Below, piece after piece: positions 1-7,939 of a DNA stretch of 64,000 nucleotides (positions within the stretch are counted from its first letter, which is position 1; each line of letters opens with the position of its first letter). Location of the stretch: the NCBI GenBank assembly GCA_000972765.1, contig CP011265.1, forward strand, positions 1,116,001 through 1,180,000. Direction: 5' to 3'. The notes beneath the pieces were generated by a model. The model was not told where the DNA came from. It saw only the letters and a program-made list of their open reading frames with translations, and made no database searches. The DNA is from Verrucomicrobia bacterium IMCC26134. Lineage in GTDB: Bacteria; Verrucomicrobiota; Verrucomicrobiia; Opitutales; Opitutaceae. Position numbers and translations under genes: made by a program.

Positions 1-822
1 GCGCAAAACCAGCAAGTCGCCCAACCTCTGGCCTCGCCGGAGACGAAGAGTGACGCGCCAAAAATCGACGGAAAGCCCGATGAAAATACGACTGCGATCG
101 TGAGCGGCCAGTTGGAGGAGAAGTCGACTTCGACGACGGTCGATTTTCCGCCTGTGTTCACCCCTTCCCAGCCCGAGCCCTTTATCACTGAGCCGAGTCA
201 GACACCGGCAAAGCCAGCCCTCGAGTCGATACCCCTGCCCGGCACCGAGGAGTTGCTTGGCAAAGCGGACGGCAGCACGGGCAGCACGGTGACAAATCTG
301 CCGGGAAACCCCACGGAAAAACCGGGTCCGCGTGTCGAGGGCAAGCCCGATGGCCAGGCCGCCGGTAAAGGGTATTTCGCGGGGACGCCGCGGATTGAGC
401 GTGATCGACCGCAGACTCGGCCAAGTCTCGCGACCCGCGCGGTGAACGCCCGCACGACCGAGACCATCTTTAATGATCAAGGCACGAAGAATGTCGGCGC
501 GCTCGCCTACGACGCGAAGTGGAGCGCATACGGCGAATACATCCAGCGCCTCATCGACGCGGTGCAGGCGCAGTGGGAGCGGTTGATCATTCGCAGCCCC
601 GTATATCCCACTCGCGGCACTATTGTGCGCGTGACATTCAAGATCAGCTCTACGGGCAACATCTCGGAGATCGTAAAGGTTGAGAGCCCCCGGGAAAAAA
701 CCGCCGAATATCTCTGCATCAGCGCAATCACTGAACGCGCACCCTACGGAGAATGGAGCGAAGATATGATCGCGCTGCTCGGAAAGGAGCAGGAAATGAC
801 CTTTCGCTTCTTTTACCAATGA
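1..822 (+). CDS. TonB-like C-terminal domain protein, 5' end outside the window
   Basis: The reading frame is open from base 1 and has no convincing start inside the window (a GTG lies at 100), so the N-terminus is missing. About 170 visible residues form a Pro/Ser/Thr/Lys-rich low-complexity linker. The last ~95 residues (from about 530) resemble a TonB C-terminal fold: a helix ending in QWERL, then the strand VRVTFKIS, the turn TGNISEI and a closing strand. Known TonB proteins link an inner-membrane energizer to outer-membrane receptors through such a long linker. Two TonB-dependent receptors lie in this window, but no ExbB/ExbD is visible. The stop codon overlaps the next start (ATGA at 819-822), so the two genes are translationally coupled. 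It could instead be a periplasmic protein that merely carries a TonB_C domain. Confidence 0.6.
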   Translation, partial: AQNQQVAQPLASPETKSDAPKIDGKPDENTTAIVSGQLEEKSTSTTVDFPPVFTPSQPEPFITEPSQTPAKPALESIPLPGTEELLGKADGSTGSTVTNLPGNPTEKPGPRVEGKPDGQAAGKGYFAGTPRIERDRPQTRPSLATRAVNARTTETIFNDQGTKNVGALAYDAKWSAYGEYIQRLIDAVQAQWERLIIRSPVYPTRGTIVRVTFKISSTGNISEIVKVESPREKTAEYLCISAITERAPYGEWSEDMIALLGKEQEMTFRFFYQ

Positions 823-1649
823 GCACTTCTCCACGCAGTTCACGCCCCGCCGCCGCATCGGCCCTTAAACCAGCAACCAAAGCGGTAGCCAAAACATCGG
901 ACGCGACCGATGCCGACGATTTTCCACTTGGCGAAGGCGTGGAAGTGCTCGCGCGCGGCGCGGGCGGCCTCATCGCTTTCAACAAACCCGCCGGCATGCT
1001 TTCGCATCCCAATATGCGTAGCGAGCAACCGCGCTCCTTGCTCACCTGCGACTACTTGATTGAAGGAGAATTTTTCCGCTGGACCGCTCCCACCGGAGGC
1101 GAACGTCGGCTTTATTTGCTCAACCGCCTTGATTCGCACACCTCAGGCGTCATTCTTGGTGTCACCGACTCTGCTCTGGCCCAGCGCATCCGGGCGCTTT
1201 TTCGCGAAAAGCACATCACCAAAATCTACCACGCGCTCGTTTTTGGAAAACCCGCCCAAACAACCGCGATTTGGAAGGATCGCCTCGCGATTGAAAAACG
1301 AGCCGCCCAGGTGCGCACCGGCACGGGGGGCAACATCCCTGCCGAGTCGCAGATGCGTGTGTTGCGGCAACGACGCGATCCCGCCTTGTCCCTCGCTCTG
1401 ATCGAACTCACGCCGCGCACGGGTCGCAGCCACCAGTTGCGCGTGCAATGCACCCAACGCCACCTGCCCATCGTCGGCGACGCGACCTACGGCGACTTTG
1501 CCGCTAACCGCGCGCTGGCCAAAGCGACGGGATTGAAGAGACTATGCCTGCATTCGCACGAGACCCGTTTCGATTACGAGCACGGCGGTCGTGTGCATAA
1601 CTTCGTCGCCACGGCACCGACTCCGGCAGAGTTTTTAAAACTGCTTTAA
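819..1649 (+). CDS. RluA-family pseudouridine synthase
   Basis: A 276-residue protein if started at the ATG that overlaps the upstream stop; an in-frame extension to 753 is unlikely because it would lie inside the preceding gene. After a ~35-residue Ala/Ser-rich tail comes the catalytic core. LNRLDSHTSG (residues 101-110) holds the RLD motif, with D105 as the expected nucleophile, and a later segment reads TPRTGRSHQLRVQ, typical of the RluA/RsuA fold. The family isomerises uridine to pseudouridine in rRNA or tRNA. There is no S4 domain, as in RluA or TruC-like enzymes, so the target RNA cannot be assigned from sequence. Confidence 0.85.
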   Translation: MSTSPRSSRPAAASALKPATKAVAKTSDATDADDFPLGEGVEVLARGAGGLIAFNKPAGMLSHPNMRSEQPRSLLTCDYLIEGEFFRWTAPTGGERRLYLLNRLDSHTSGVILGVTDSALAQRIRALFREKHITKIYHALVFGKPAQTTAIWKDRLAIEKRAAQVRTGTGGNIPAESQMRVLRQRRDPALSLALIELTPRTGRSHQLRVQCTQRHLPIVGDATYGDFAANRALAKATGLKRLCLHSHETRFDYEHGGRVHNFVATAPTPAEFLKLL

Positions 1650-1706
1650 CCGCAGGCTTCGAAATGAGGCTTGGCGACGTCGGGCGTCCGGAGTGTGGTG
1701 TCGGGC

Positions 1707-2090
1707 ATGGAAACCGTGAATTTGACGGATGCGAAGACGACGGTGGGCGAGATCAAGGCGCGCGTGCTGGCCTTCGCGCGCGAACGTGACTGGGAGCAGT
1801 TTCACGCGCCCAAGAATCTGAGCATGGCGCTCGCGGCCGAGGCAGGGGAGCTGATGGAGCATTTTTTATGGGACTCACCGGAGTCCTCACGGAGCAAGGT
1901 CGCGGAGGACCCCGCACGCCGGGCCAAGATCGAGGAGGAGCTGGCTGATGTGGTGATTTACGCTCTGGAATTTGCGAACATGACCGGCATCGACGTGGCG
2001 TCCGCAATCGAACGGAAAATGGCGCACAATGCGGCCAAATACCCGGTTGAAAAGTCCAAGGGCCGGAGCGTGAAATACAACGAACTTTAA
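1707..2090 (+). CDS. MazG-like nucleotide pyrophosphohydrolase
   Basis: A 127-residue protein. The ATG at 1707 is preferred over the upstream TTG at 1671, whose extra residues are not conserved-looking. The all-alpha NTP-PPase signature is present: EAGELMEHFLW (an ExxE helix) followed by EELADVVIYALEFAN (an ExxD helix), the acidic residues that bind Mg2+. This layout matches the RS21-C6/dCTPase-like branch, which hydrolyses (d)NTPs to the monophosphate and pyrophosphate and cleans the nucleotide pool. It ends 36 bp from the convergent hemA stop, and no strong terminator separates them. Its substrate cannot be read from sequence. Confidence 0.82.
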   Translation: METVNLTDAKTTVGEIKARVLAFARERDWEQFHAPKNLSMALAAEAGELMEHFLWDSPESSRSKVAEDPARRAKIEEELADVVIYALEFANMTGIDVASAIERKMAHNAAKYPVEKSKGRSVKYNEL

Positions 2091-2126
2091 ACGGTCGCGC
2101 CTCCTTGTTGGAGACGTGGAGCGGTC

Positions 2127-3164
2127 TCAGCTGTGACGAGCAAGGAGCTGTTGCCAGAGGGCGTCGGCTTTTTCGGCAATCAATACCCGGGCGCGGGCGA
2201 CATCGGCCTCGCGGGTGGCGAGGTTTTGGGCGGCGATTTTCCCCAGGTCGTCCAAGTTGTAGAGAAACACGTTTTCCAAGTCTGCGACCCCGGTGTGGAT
2301 GTCACGTGGCAGGGCGAGATCGATGAAAAACAAGGGTCTGGCGCGCCGCTTGCGCATGGCGGTGGAGACGTGCGCGGGCAGGATGATCGCATCGGGTGCG
2401 GACGTGGCGCTGACGACGATATCGAAGGTTTCGAGATGGTTGTGGAAATGCTCGAAGGGGAGGGCGGTGGCGTCCAGCACACGGGCGAGTTCCATTGCGC
2501 GTTCGGCGGTGCGACTGCTGACGGTGAGGGCTGCGGCGCCGCGCGACAGGAATGCCTTGGCCGTTTTCTCCCCGATCTCTCCGGCGCCCAGCAGGAGCAC
2601 GCGGGCCTTGGTCAGGTCGCCGAAGATGGTGAGGGCGAGTTCGACCGCGACATTGGCGGTGCTGACCTGGCCGCCGGAGATACCGGTGTTGGTGCGAATA
2701 TGTTTGGCGGCCTGGAAGGCCTTTTGGAAAACACGGTTGAGAACGGGGCCGGTGGTGCCGGCGGATTGCGCAGCCTCGTAGGCGACCTTCACCTGGCCGA
2801 AAATCTCATTCTCGCCGAGCAACTGGGATTCCAGCCCCGCGGCGACGGCGATGAGGTGGCGTATGGCCTCCGGTCCGGCGGTGTGCTGGCGGAAGGCGGC
2901 GAAGTCGGCCGGGGCAATGGATTGAAGCTCGCAAAAGGCATTCTCTAGCCTGACGAGTGCGTCGGCGTCGGCGGCGACGGCGTAGAACTCGACCCGGTTG
3001 CAGGTGTTGAGCAACGCGACCTCGCGCAGCACGCCCACGGAGGCGAGCCGCGCGTGGAGCTCGGCGGCGCGCTCGGGGGGAAGCGCGAGTTTTTCCCGGT
3101 GCGCCAGAGGCGTAGTCTGGTGACTCGCTCCCAGATGGAAGAACAAGGGTCCGTGCGGCGTCAT
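2127..3164 (-). CDS. hemA: Glutamyl-tRNA reductase, unusually short
   Basis: Catalyses NADPH-dependent reduction of glutamyl-tRNA to glutamate-1-semialdehyde, the first step of C5 tetrapyrrole synthesis. The start at 3164 overlaps the ccsA-like stop (ATGA) and gives 345 residues; the longer frame to 3461 only reads through the neighbour. LLNTCNRVEF (51-60) carries the catalytic Cys55. ESQLLGENEIFGQVK (112-126) is the substrate-binding segment, and LLGAGEIGEK (191-200) is the NADP-binding Rossmann loop. Most HemA proteins have about 420 residues with a C-terminal dimerisation helix domain. Here the protein stops soon after the Rossmann domain, and the next gene leaves no room for the missing part. 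Confidence 0.9.
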   Translation of the reverse strand: MTPHGPLFFHLGASHQTTPLAHREKLALPPERAAELHARLASVGVLREVALLNTCNRVEFYAVAADADALVRLENAFCELQSIAPADFAAFRQHTAGPEAIRHLIAVAAGLESQLLGENEIFGQVKVAYEAAQSAGTTGPVLNRVFQKAFQAAKHIRTNTGISGGQVSTANVAVELALTIFGDLTKARVLLLGAGEIGEKTAKAFLSRGAAALTVSSRTAERAMELARVLDATALPFEHFHNHLETFDIVVSATSAPDAIILPAHVSTAMRKRRARPLFFIDLALPRDIHTGVADLENVFLYNLDDLGKIAAQNLATREADVARARVLIAEKADALWQQLLARHS

Positions 3165-4015
3165 CGTGGAGCGGCCTGTGATGAGGTCGAGGGCTGGGGT
3201 GAGCCGGCGGGGCGGCTGGAATTTACCGGCCACAAGGAGAGCAAGGCGGCGATGTAGAGCAGAGCGCACACCGCGGAGAAACGCTGGCCGACAAGCCTGC
3301 CGGCGATTCGGAGTGAAAATGTCGCCGTGTAGGCGAGCAGGATGCCAACCGTGGCTATCAGTTTGAAGGACGCGACGGAGGAAAAGTCGCGCAACCAGTG
3401 CACGGAGCCGACCGCGAGCGAGATGGCGAGAATGGCAACGCCCGCGCCCAGGAGACGGCAACCGATCTGATCAAGATCGCGGATCGTCGGCAAAAAGGCG
3501 AAGACGCCTCCAAGGCGTTTGTTTTTCAGGCTGTAATGCCGCAGCAGATAGAGGACCGAGGTAAGGGCGAGCAGGCCAAAAACACCGTAGCTGAAGAGCG
3601 CGAGCGCGGCATGAAACTCGATCCAAGGGTTGCCGCCAAAGATACCGATGCGGCGGGTGGTGTCCCATGCAGGAACGGCAAGGGCTGACAGCGTGAGGGT
3701 GGCACTGAGCAATGCGGTGAAATAGCCGAGCAAGCTCAGGCGAAAGGCCGGCCCGATGATGAGATAAAGGCAGGCTGCGGACCACGCTGTGAACTGGAAA
3801 AGCTCGAAGGTGTTGCCAAGCGGGCAGCCCTTTACCTCCAGGCCGCGCAGGTAGAGGCCGAAGGTTTGAAAGCTATAGCCGACCGCGACGATGGCATACA
3901 TGACGGCTCGGGAGTGGCGGCGTTCGCGCCAAAGGGCGATGGTGCCCAGCACCACGCCGGCCAGATAGCAGGCGGCTGCGAGCAAGAGGCAGGTTTTATC
4001 GGTGAGCGTGGGCAT
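3161..4015 (-). CDS. CcsA/HemX-type cytochrome c assembly membrane protein
   Basis: A 284-residue polytopic protein with about eight hydrophobic segments, matching the CcsA/HemX (cytochrome c assembly) family. The segment NPWIEFHAALALFSYG contains the conserved His of the family in a membrane helix, and a second conserved region reads GSVHWLRDF. Family members handle heme during cytochrome c maturation (CcsA) or modulate HemA levels (HemX in Bacillus). The 4-bp overlap with hemA downstream supports a joint heme-synthesis/heme-delivery operon, as in hemAX-type clusters. I prefer a HemX/CcsA-like label because no ResB/Ccs1 partner is in the window. The C-terminal ~20 residues are a Ser/Pro tail. 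Confidence 0.8.
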   Translation of the reverse strand: MPTLTDKTCLLLAAACYLAGVVLGTIALWRERRHSRAVMYAIVAVGYSFQTFGLYLRGLEVKGCPLGNTFELFQFTAWSAACLYLIIGPAFRLSLLGYFTALLSATLTLSALAVPAWDTTRRIGIFGGNPWIEFHAALALFSYGVFGLLALTSVLYLLRHYSLKNKRLGGVFAFLPTIRDLDQIGCRLLGAGVAILAISLAVGSVHWLRDFSSVASFKLIATVGILLAYTATFSLRIAGRLVGQRFSAVCALLYIAALLSLWPVNSSRPAGSPQPSTSSQAAPR

Positions 4016-4113
4016 GGTCGGAGTCCTGAATCGCGTAAATAAAGCGTCTCTTTACGATATGAAAAAAGGAATGTGCAGGGAAAGCGAGCTACGGTCGTGT
4101 ATTGACTCTAGAC

Positions 4114-4914
4114 TCAACTCGCTCGTGCGGCGACCCAGAAACGGCATTCGTCGGAGAACTCGCGCACGGGGCGGGATTCCTTGGTCAGTTCGCGGCGAAG
4201 GTGGTCCTCGACGTGCGTCCAGCCGCTGGCGGCGAGGTCGGCAAGAATCTCGGCGCGGTCCGGCAAATGCATGAAGGTGTCGCCACAGTGGTCTTCGAAA
4301 CGGCGGTCGCCGAATTCACGCAAACGCGGATCCTGTTTGCCCTCGGCCCAACGCCTGGCCTCCAGTCGCCAGGAAGCGCGTTCGAGTGGCGAGTGGTCGC
4401 GGTCGTGGGTGGTGAACAGCAGCGGTGCTCCCGGTTGGCAGACGGCGGCGATCTGGCGCAGGGCGCGGCGTCGGTTGCGCCGCAGAGGAATCTGCATGAG
4501 CCCGTTGAAGAGAAAAAGGGCGGCGGCGAATGAGGCTGAAGCGAAGGCGGGGTGTTGGCCGAGTTTGGTGGCGTCGGCATGGTGGAAGGTGATGGCGGCA
4601 CTGCGCGCGGTGGCGAGTGACACGGCCTGTTCGACGAGTTCGCCGGCGAAGTCGAAGCCGGTCAGGTTTTGATACCCAAGAGAGTGAAGGGCTACGGAGA
4701 TGCGACCGGCGCCGCAACCGGCCTCGAGAATGGGGAAGTTGGCGGCGGGTGGCGGTGGCAGAATGCGTTCAAGCATCAAACGTTCGGATGCCCAAAGTCC
4801 GAGATCATGCGCCGCCTTGGTGTAGTGCATGACGGCGCGGACATCGTTGAAATCAGCGCACACTTGGGCGGCGGTGACGGGACGCTGGGCGGAGGTTTTG
4901 GCTACGGGTGGCAC
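4114..4914 (-). CDS. Class I SAM-dependent methyltransferase
   Basis: A 266-residue protein starting at a GTG. ILEAGCGAGRIS (62-73) is the glycine-rich motif I that binds S-adenosylmethionine. FDFAGELVEQA is motif II with the acidic residue for the ribose, and FHHADATKL matches the motif that reads the adenine. The C-terminal half includes a DRDH segment and an arginine-rich helix. The fold is a Methyltransf_11/25-type small-molecule methyltransferase. No substrate can be assigned. It is co-directional with the ccsA-hemA pair but about 100 bp upstream of it, and co-transcription is uncertain. Confidence 0.78.
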   Translation of the reverse strand: MPPVAKTSAQRPVTAAQVCADFNDVRAVMHYTKAAHDLGLWASERLMLERILPPPPAANFPILEAGCGAGRISVALHSLGYQNLTGFDFAGELVEQAVSLATARSAAITFHHADATKLGQHPAFASASFAAALFLFNGLMQIPLRRNRRRALRQIAAVCQPGAPLLFTTHDRDHSPLERASWRLEARRWAEGKQDPRLREFGDRRFEDHCGDTFMHLPDRAEILADLAASGWTHVEDHLRRELTKESRPVREFSDECRFWVAARAS

Positions 4915-5152
4915 GGAGATCGGGCGGCGAAGTCAGAGAAGCGGAAAAGTTGAAAACGCGGAAATCGGAAAATGGAAAAGCTAAACAAAGGGATAAGGAG
5001 GCGGAACAGGGCTGGCTGGCGTGCTGTTGGCGGCGCAGCTGAGAAGCGAACGTCTGCGAAAAAGTGAAAGGCAACTAGTCAATCAATGATTTACCAGTTA
5101 CCCTTTCACGAAGATAGAAAGGCGGTGATGCGACGGGGCAGGGGAGCGCTGG
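4915..5152. other. Intergenic region with purine-rich low-complexity patch
   Basis: About 240 bp between two minus-strand methyltransferase genes. Roughly 4930-4985 is a degenerate run of short GGAAA-type units (gcggaaa, tcggaaa, tggaaa). A very similar patch occurs at about 57430-57525. No gene or clear terminator was found. Confidence 0.5.
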
Positions 5153-6331
5153 TCAGGCGGTTTTGGCGCGCCAGGCGGCGATGAACATGCCGTTGGCATT
5201 GAGCTCCTGGGGCCAGAGGAAATGGCCGGTGGCAGGGCCCGACTTGGGCGCGGGCAAACCGAGCAGTGGAATGGGTTCCAATTCGGGGTGGGCCAGGCTG
5301 AAGGCGCGAACGACGTCGGTCGTTTCCTGCCGGGTGATGGTGCAGACCGCGTAGATGAGGCGGCCGCCGGGCTTGAGGGCCTTGCGGGTGTTTTCGAGCA
5401 GCAGGAGCTGGATCTCGGCGAGTTCCTTGACGTCGGTCTCGGTGGTGCTCCAGCGGGCGTGGGGGTTGCGCTGCCAGGTGCCGACCCCGCTGCACGGGGC
5501 GTCGACGAGGATGCCGTCAAATTTTGTCTTGGTCGGGAGGATGGGGCCGCCGGTCCAGACTACGGGGCGGTAGTTGAAGGCCTTGGCGCGCCCGGCGCGT
5601 TTACGCAGGGTGGCGAGGCGGCCGGTATGGCGGTCGGAGGCCCAGATGAGCCCCTTGTTGTCCATTAGATCGGAAAGGTGGAGCATTTTTCCGCCTTCGC
5701 CAGCGCAGGCATCCCACCAGGTTTCGGAGGGGAGCGGGGCGCAGGCGTGGCCCACAAGTTGCGAGGCGAAGTCCTGAATCTCGAACAGACCTTGCTTGAA
5801 CTCGTCGGTGCGAAAAAGGTCAGTCTGGCCCTCGTAGCGAAGGGCGGTGGGGGAGAGGGCGGCGGACTGGAATTTAAAATTTAAGACTTCAGATTGCGGC
5901 GCTGAGTTGGGCTTGAGGATGCGCGCGAGAGATGAGGAGTAGGCGCGTTGAGGCCTCAGCCAGAGGGCGGGCTCGCGTTGGAGCTGCAGCAGGTAGGCGG
6001 TGCGCGCAGCTGAAGAGGGGAAATCAATGGAAGCGAGGGCCCAGGCGGGCAGGGCGCGCTCGGAGAGGTGGGCGGGGTTGACCGAGGAGGGGGAGGACTC
6101 GAACTTGCGCTGGAGATCAAGGGCTGTGTTGACGCGTGATGCGACGGCGGAGGTATGGTCAAACCAGCGGAACCAGCGGTAGTAGGCGAAGACGGCGCGG
6201 GTGAGGTCGCGTTTATCCTGCGGGGTGAGGTCGGGGTCGTTGGCGAATTCGCGCTTGAGAGCGAAGTCGGCGTGAACGTCGGGCGAGACTTGCGCGATGA
6301 TATTGGCGGCGCGGGTGGCGAGTGGAGACAT
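5153..6331 (-). CDS. RsmB/NOP2-family RNA cytosine-C5 methyltransferase
   Basis: A 392-residue protein. An N-terminal helical region (1-140) resembles the NusB-like/RNA-binding half of RsmB. The catalytic half has the SAM motif DACAGEGGKML (207-217). DAPCSGVGTW (277-286) holds Cys280, and YAVCTITRQE holds Cys330; these are the two cysteines used by m5C RNA methyltransferases for release and nucleophilic attack. The target is probably rRNA. Residues around 149-155 (VLNFKFQ) are coded by an AT-rich patch unlike the surrounding GC-rich sequence, and may mark a small insertion in the linker between the halves. The ATG at 6331 is the only sensible start. Confidence 0.85.
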   Translation of the reverse strand: MSPLATRAANIIAQVSPDVHADFALKREFANDPDLTPQDKRDLTRAVFAYYRWFRWFDHTSAVASRVNTALDLQRKFESSPSSVNPAHLSERALPAWALASIDFPSSAARTAYLLQLQREPALWLRPQRAYSSSLARILKPNSAPQSEVLNFKFQSAALSPTALRYEGQTDLFRTDEFKQGLFEIQDFASQLVGHACAPLPSETWWDACAGEGGKMLHLSDLMDNKGLIWASDRHTGRLATLRKRAGRAKAFNYRPVVWTGGPILPTKTKFDGILVDAPCSGVGTWQRNPHARWSTTETDVKELAEIQLLLLENTRKALKPGGRLIYAVCTITRQETTDVVRAFSLAHPELEPIPLLGLPAPKSGPATGHFLWPQELNANGMFIAAWRAKTA

Positions 6332-6435
6332 GTAGACCGGTTATCTTTTCCGAAAAACTGGAAAGGCTCTAGCGGAAAGATGTAGGAGCGAAAGAGACCT
6401 GAACTTACCAAGGCCAAGGATGCCTTGGGGGGCTT

Positions 6436-7455
6436 TTAGCGCTTGGGCACCCTGAAAAGCACGGCCGGAGCCTCTTCGGCTTTTGCCGGTGTGCCGGCGC
6501 TGGACGGGGGGAGCGGCGTCGCGGAAACCGGGGAAAGACCGATGGCGGGGCCGCCTAAGAAGACGGAGGTGGCGGGTATTTTGGGAAACCAGGTGTTGAT
6601 CAACTCGGTGACGCGGGCATCGCGGGTTTTGGCGTCCGGGCTGCCCATGACCACGACGATGAGGCGTTTGCCCTCACGCTGGGCAGTGGCGGCGAGGCAG
6701 AAACCGGCGGAGTTGGTAAAGCCGGTTTTGAGGCCGTCCACGCCATCGACTGCGCCGAGCAAGTGATTGTGGTTGCGCATGGCAACGGGGGCGGCGCGCA
6801 CACCGGTGCCGAAGGAGCGGACCTTGGTCGAGGTGTATTTGAGCGCGTCGGTATGGAGCAGCAGTTCACGGGCGAGCAAGGCGAGGTCGCGCGGGCAGGT
6901 GAGGTCGCCCTCTTCGATTTTTCGATTGGAGGGGGGGAGTCCGTGCGGGGTGCGGAACGTGGTGTGCTTGAGTCCGAGGGAGGCGGCGCGGGCGTTCATC
7001 TGGGCGACGAAGGCCTCGCGAGAACCTGCGGAGGCGCGGGCTAGGGCGGTGGCGGCGTCGTTGGCCGACTGGATCATGAGGGCGTAGATCAACTCCTCGA
7101 CCGGGAATGTTTCCCCGGGTTCGAGCCAGACCTGTGTGCCGCCCATTTTGTAGTCCTCCAAGGCTATGGGGACGGGCGTGGCGAGGTTCAGCTTGCCGGC
7201 GGCGATGGCATCGTGGACGACGAGATAGGTCATCAACTTGGTGACGCTGGCGGGCGGACTGACGACATCGGCGTTTTCCTCATAGAGGACGTTGCCGGTG
7301 GCGGCGTCCATGACGACGGCCCCCTTATAGTCGGCGCGCAGAGTGGTGGTCGCGGAGAAGACGAGTGTGGCGAAGGAAAAACTGATTATTCGGGCGAGGC
7401 TCATGCGGTCGCGAGTGAAACGGGTGGCGCGGGTCGGGCGAGGCGAAAACGCCAT
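6436..7455 (-). CDS. D-alanyl-D-alanine carboxypeptidase (peptidase S11, DacA/DacF type)
   Basis: Trims the terminal D-Ala from peptidoglycan pentapeptides in the periplasm. Started at 7455 it has 339 residues with an Arg-rich head and a hydrophobic signal segment ending near the ALRA-like site at residue 41. An ATG at 7404 would give a cleaner signal peptide and is equally possible; the frame back to 7656 is not supported. All three penicillin-binding motifs are present: SVTK (70-73, nucleophile S70), SAN (130-132) and KTG (243-245). The C-terminal ~80 residues fit a short version of the S11 C-terminal domain with a Pro/Ala-rich tail rather than a clear membrane anchor. Confidence 0.88.
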   Translation of the reverse strand: MAFSPRPTRATRFTRDRMSLARIISFSFATLVFSATTTLRADYKGAVVMDAATGNVLYEENADVVSPPASVTKLMTYLVVHDAIAAGKLNLATPVPIALEDYKMGGTQVWLEPGETFPVEELIYALMIQSANDAATALARASAGSREAFVAQMNARAASLGLKHTTFRTPHGLPPSNRKIEEGDLTCPRDLALLARELLLHTDALKYTSTKVRSFGTGVRAAPVAMRNHNHLLGAVDGVDGLKTGFTNSAGFCLAATAQREGKRLIVVVMGSPDAKTRDARVTELINTWFPKIPATSVFLGGPAIGLSPVSATPLPPSSAGTPAKAEEAPAVLFRVPKR

Positions 7456-7564
7456 GACCAAGCGAGCTACGCAGGATGATATTAACCCTAGGTGGTCGGT
7501 GTTATGGAGAGAGTGAGGGTCATAAACTCGTTGTATTGGCGTCAGCGGGCGCGGAGAGTCGCGA

Positions 7565-7915
7565 ATGGATACCAATAACAAAGCATGGCAGGAACGTTTC
7601 GGACTTACGGTTTGTAACGCAGACGAGATTGAAAAAACTATTCCGGCGAACCTCATGGGTATCGCGGTGATTTATGCCACGACGACGAGCGGGGATGTGG
7701 TTTATCTGGTCGTCGAATCCCGGGCTGGCAGCTTGATCACCCAAACCGCCCGTCGATTGCAGACCGCGAAGTTTCCGTTGGGCGTTAATCTGAGAGTGGC
7801 GTTTAAGACGGATCTATCGCCTGATAAGTCTCCGGCCGCGATCCATGAGGCATGTCGTGAGCAAGTCATTCTCGCCGGGGCGATGCGTCGTGAACTGCGT
7901 CCGGCGATGCGGTGA
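7565..7915 (+). CDS. Small conserved-looking protein of unknown function
   Basis: A 116-residue protein. A good ribosome-binding site (GGAGAG at 7553-7558) sits six bases before the ATG. The middle reads as an alternating beta pattern (GIAVIYATTTSGDVVYLVVE) followed by a basic helix and NLRVAFKTDL, then a C-terminal helix rich in Arg. It has no signal peptide or membrane helix and is transcribed divergently from the carboxypeptidase. I do not recognise the family; a GIY-YIG-like or small ligand-binding fold is only a guess. Its end converges on the DUF4450-type gene 24 bp away. Confidence 0.6.
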   Translation: MDTNNKAWQERFGLTVCNADEIEKTIPANLMGIAVIYATTTSGDVVYLVVESRAGSLITQTARRLQTAKFPLGVNLRVAFKTDLSPDKSPAAIHEACREQVILAGAMRRELRPAMR

Positions 7916-7939
7916 ATGGTGATGCGTCGGGTAATCGAA

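Noticed and set aside
2133-2948. Plus-strand 271-codon frame opposite hemA
   Set aside because: Gly/Glu-rich shadow; hemA on the other strand carries all expected motifs.
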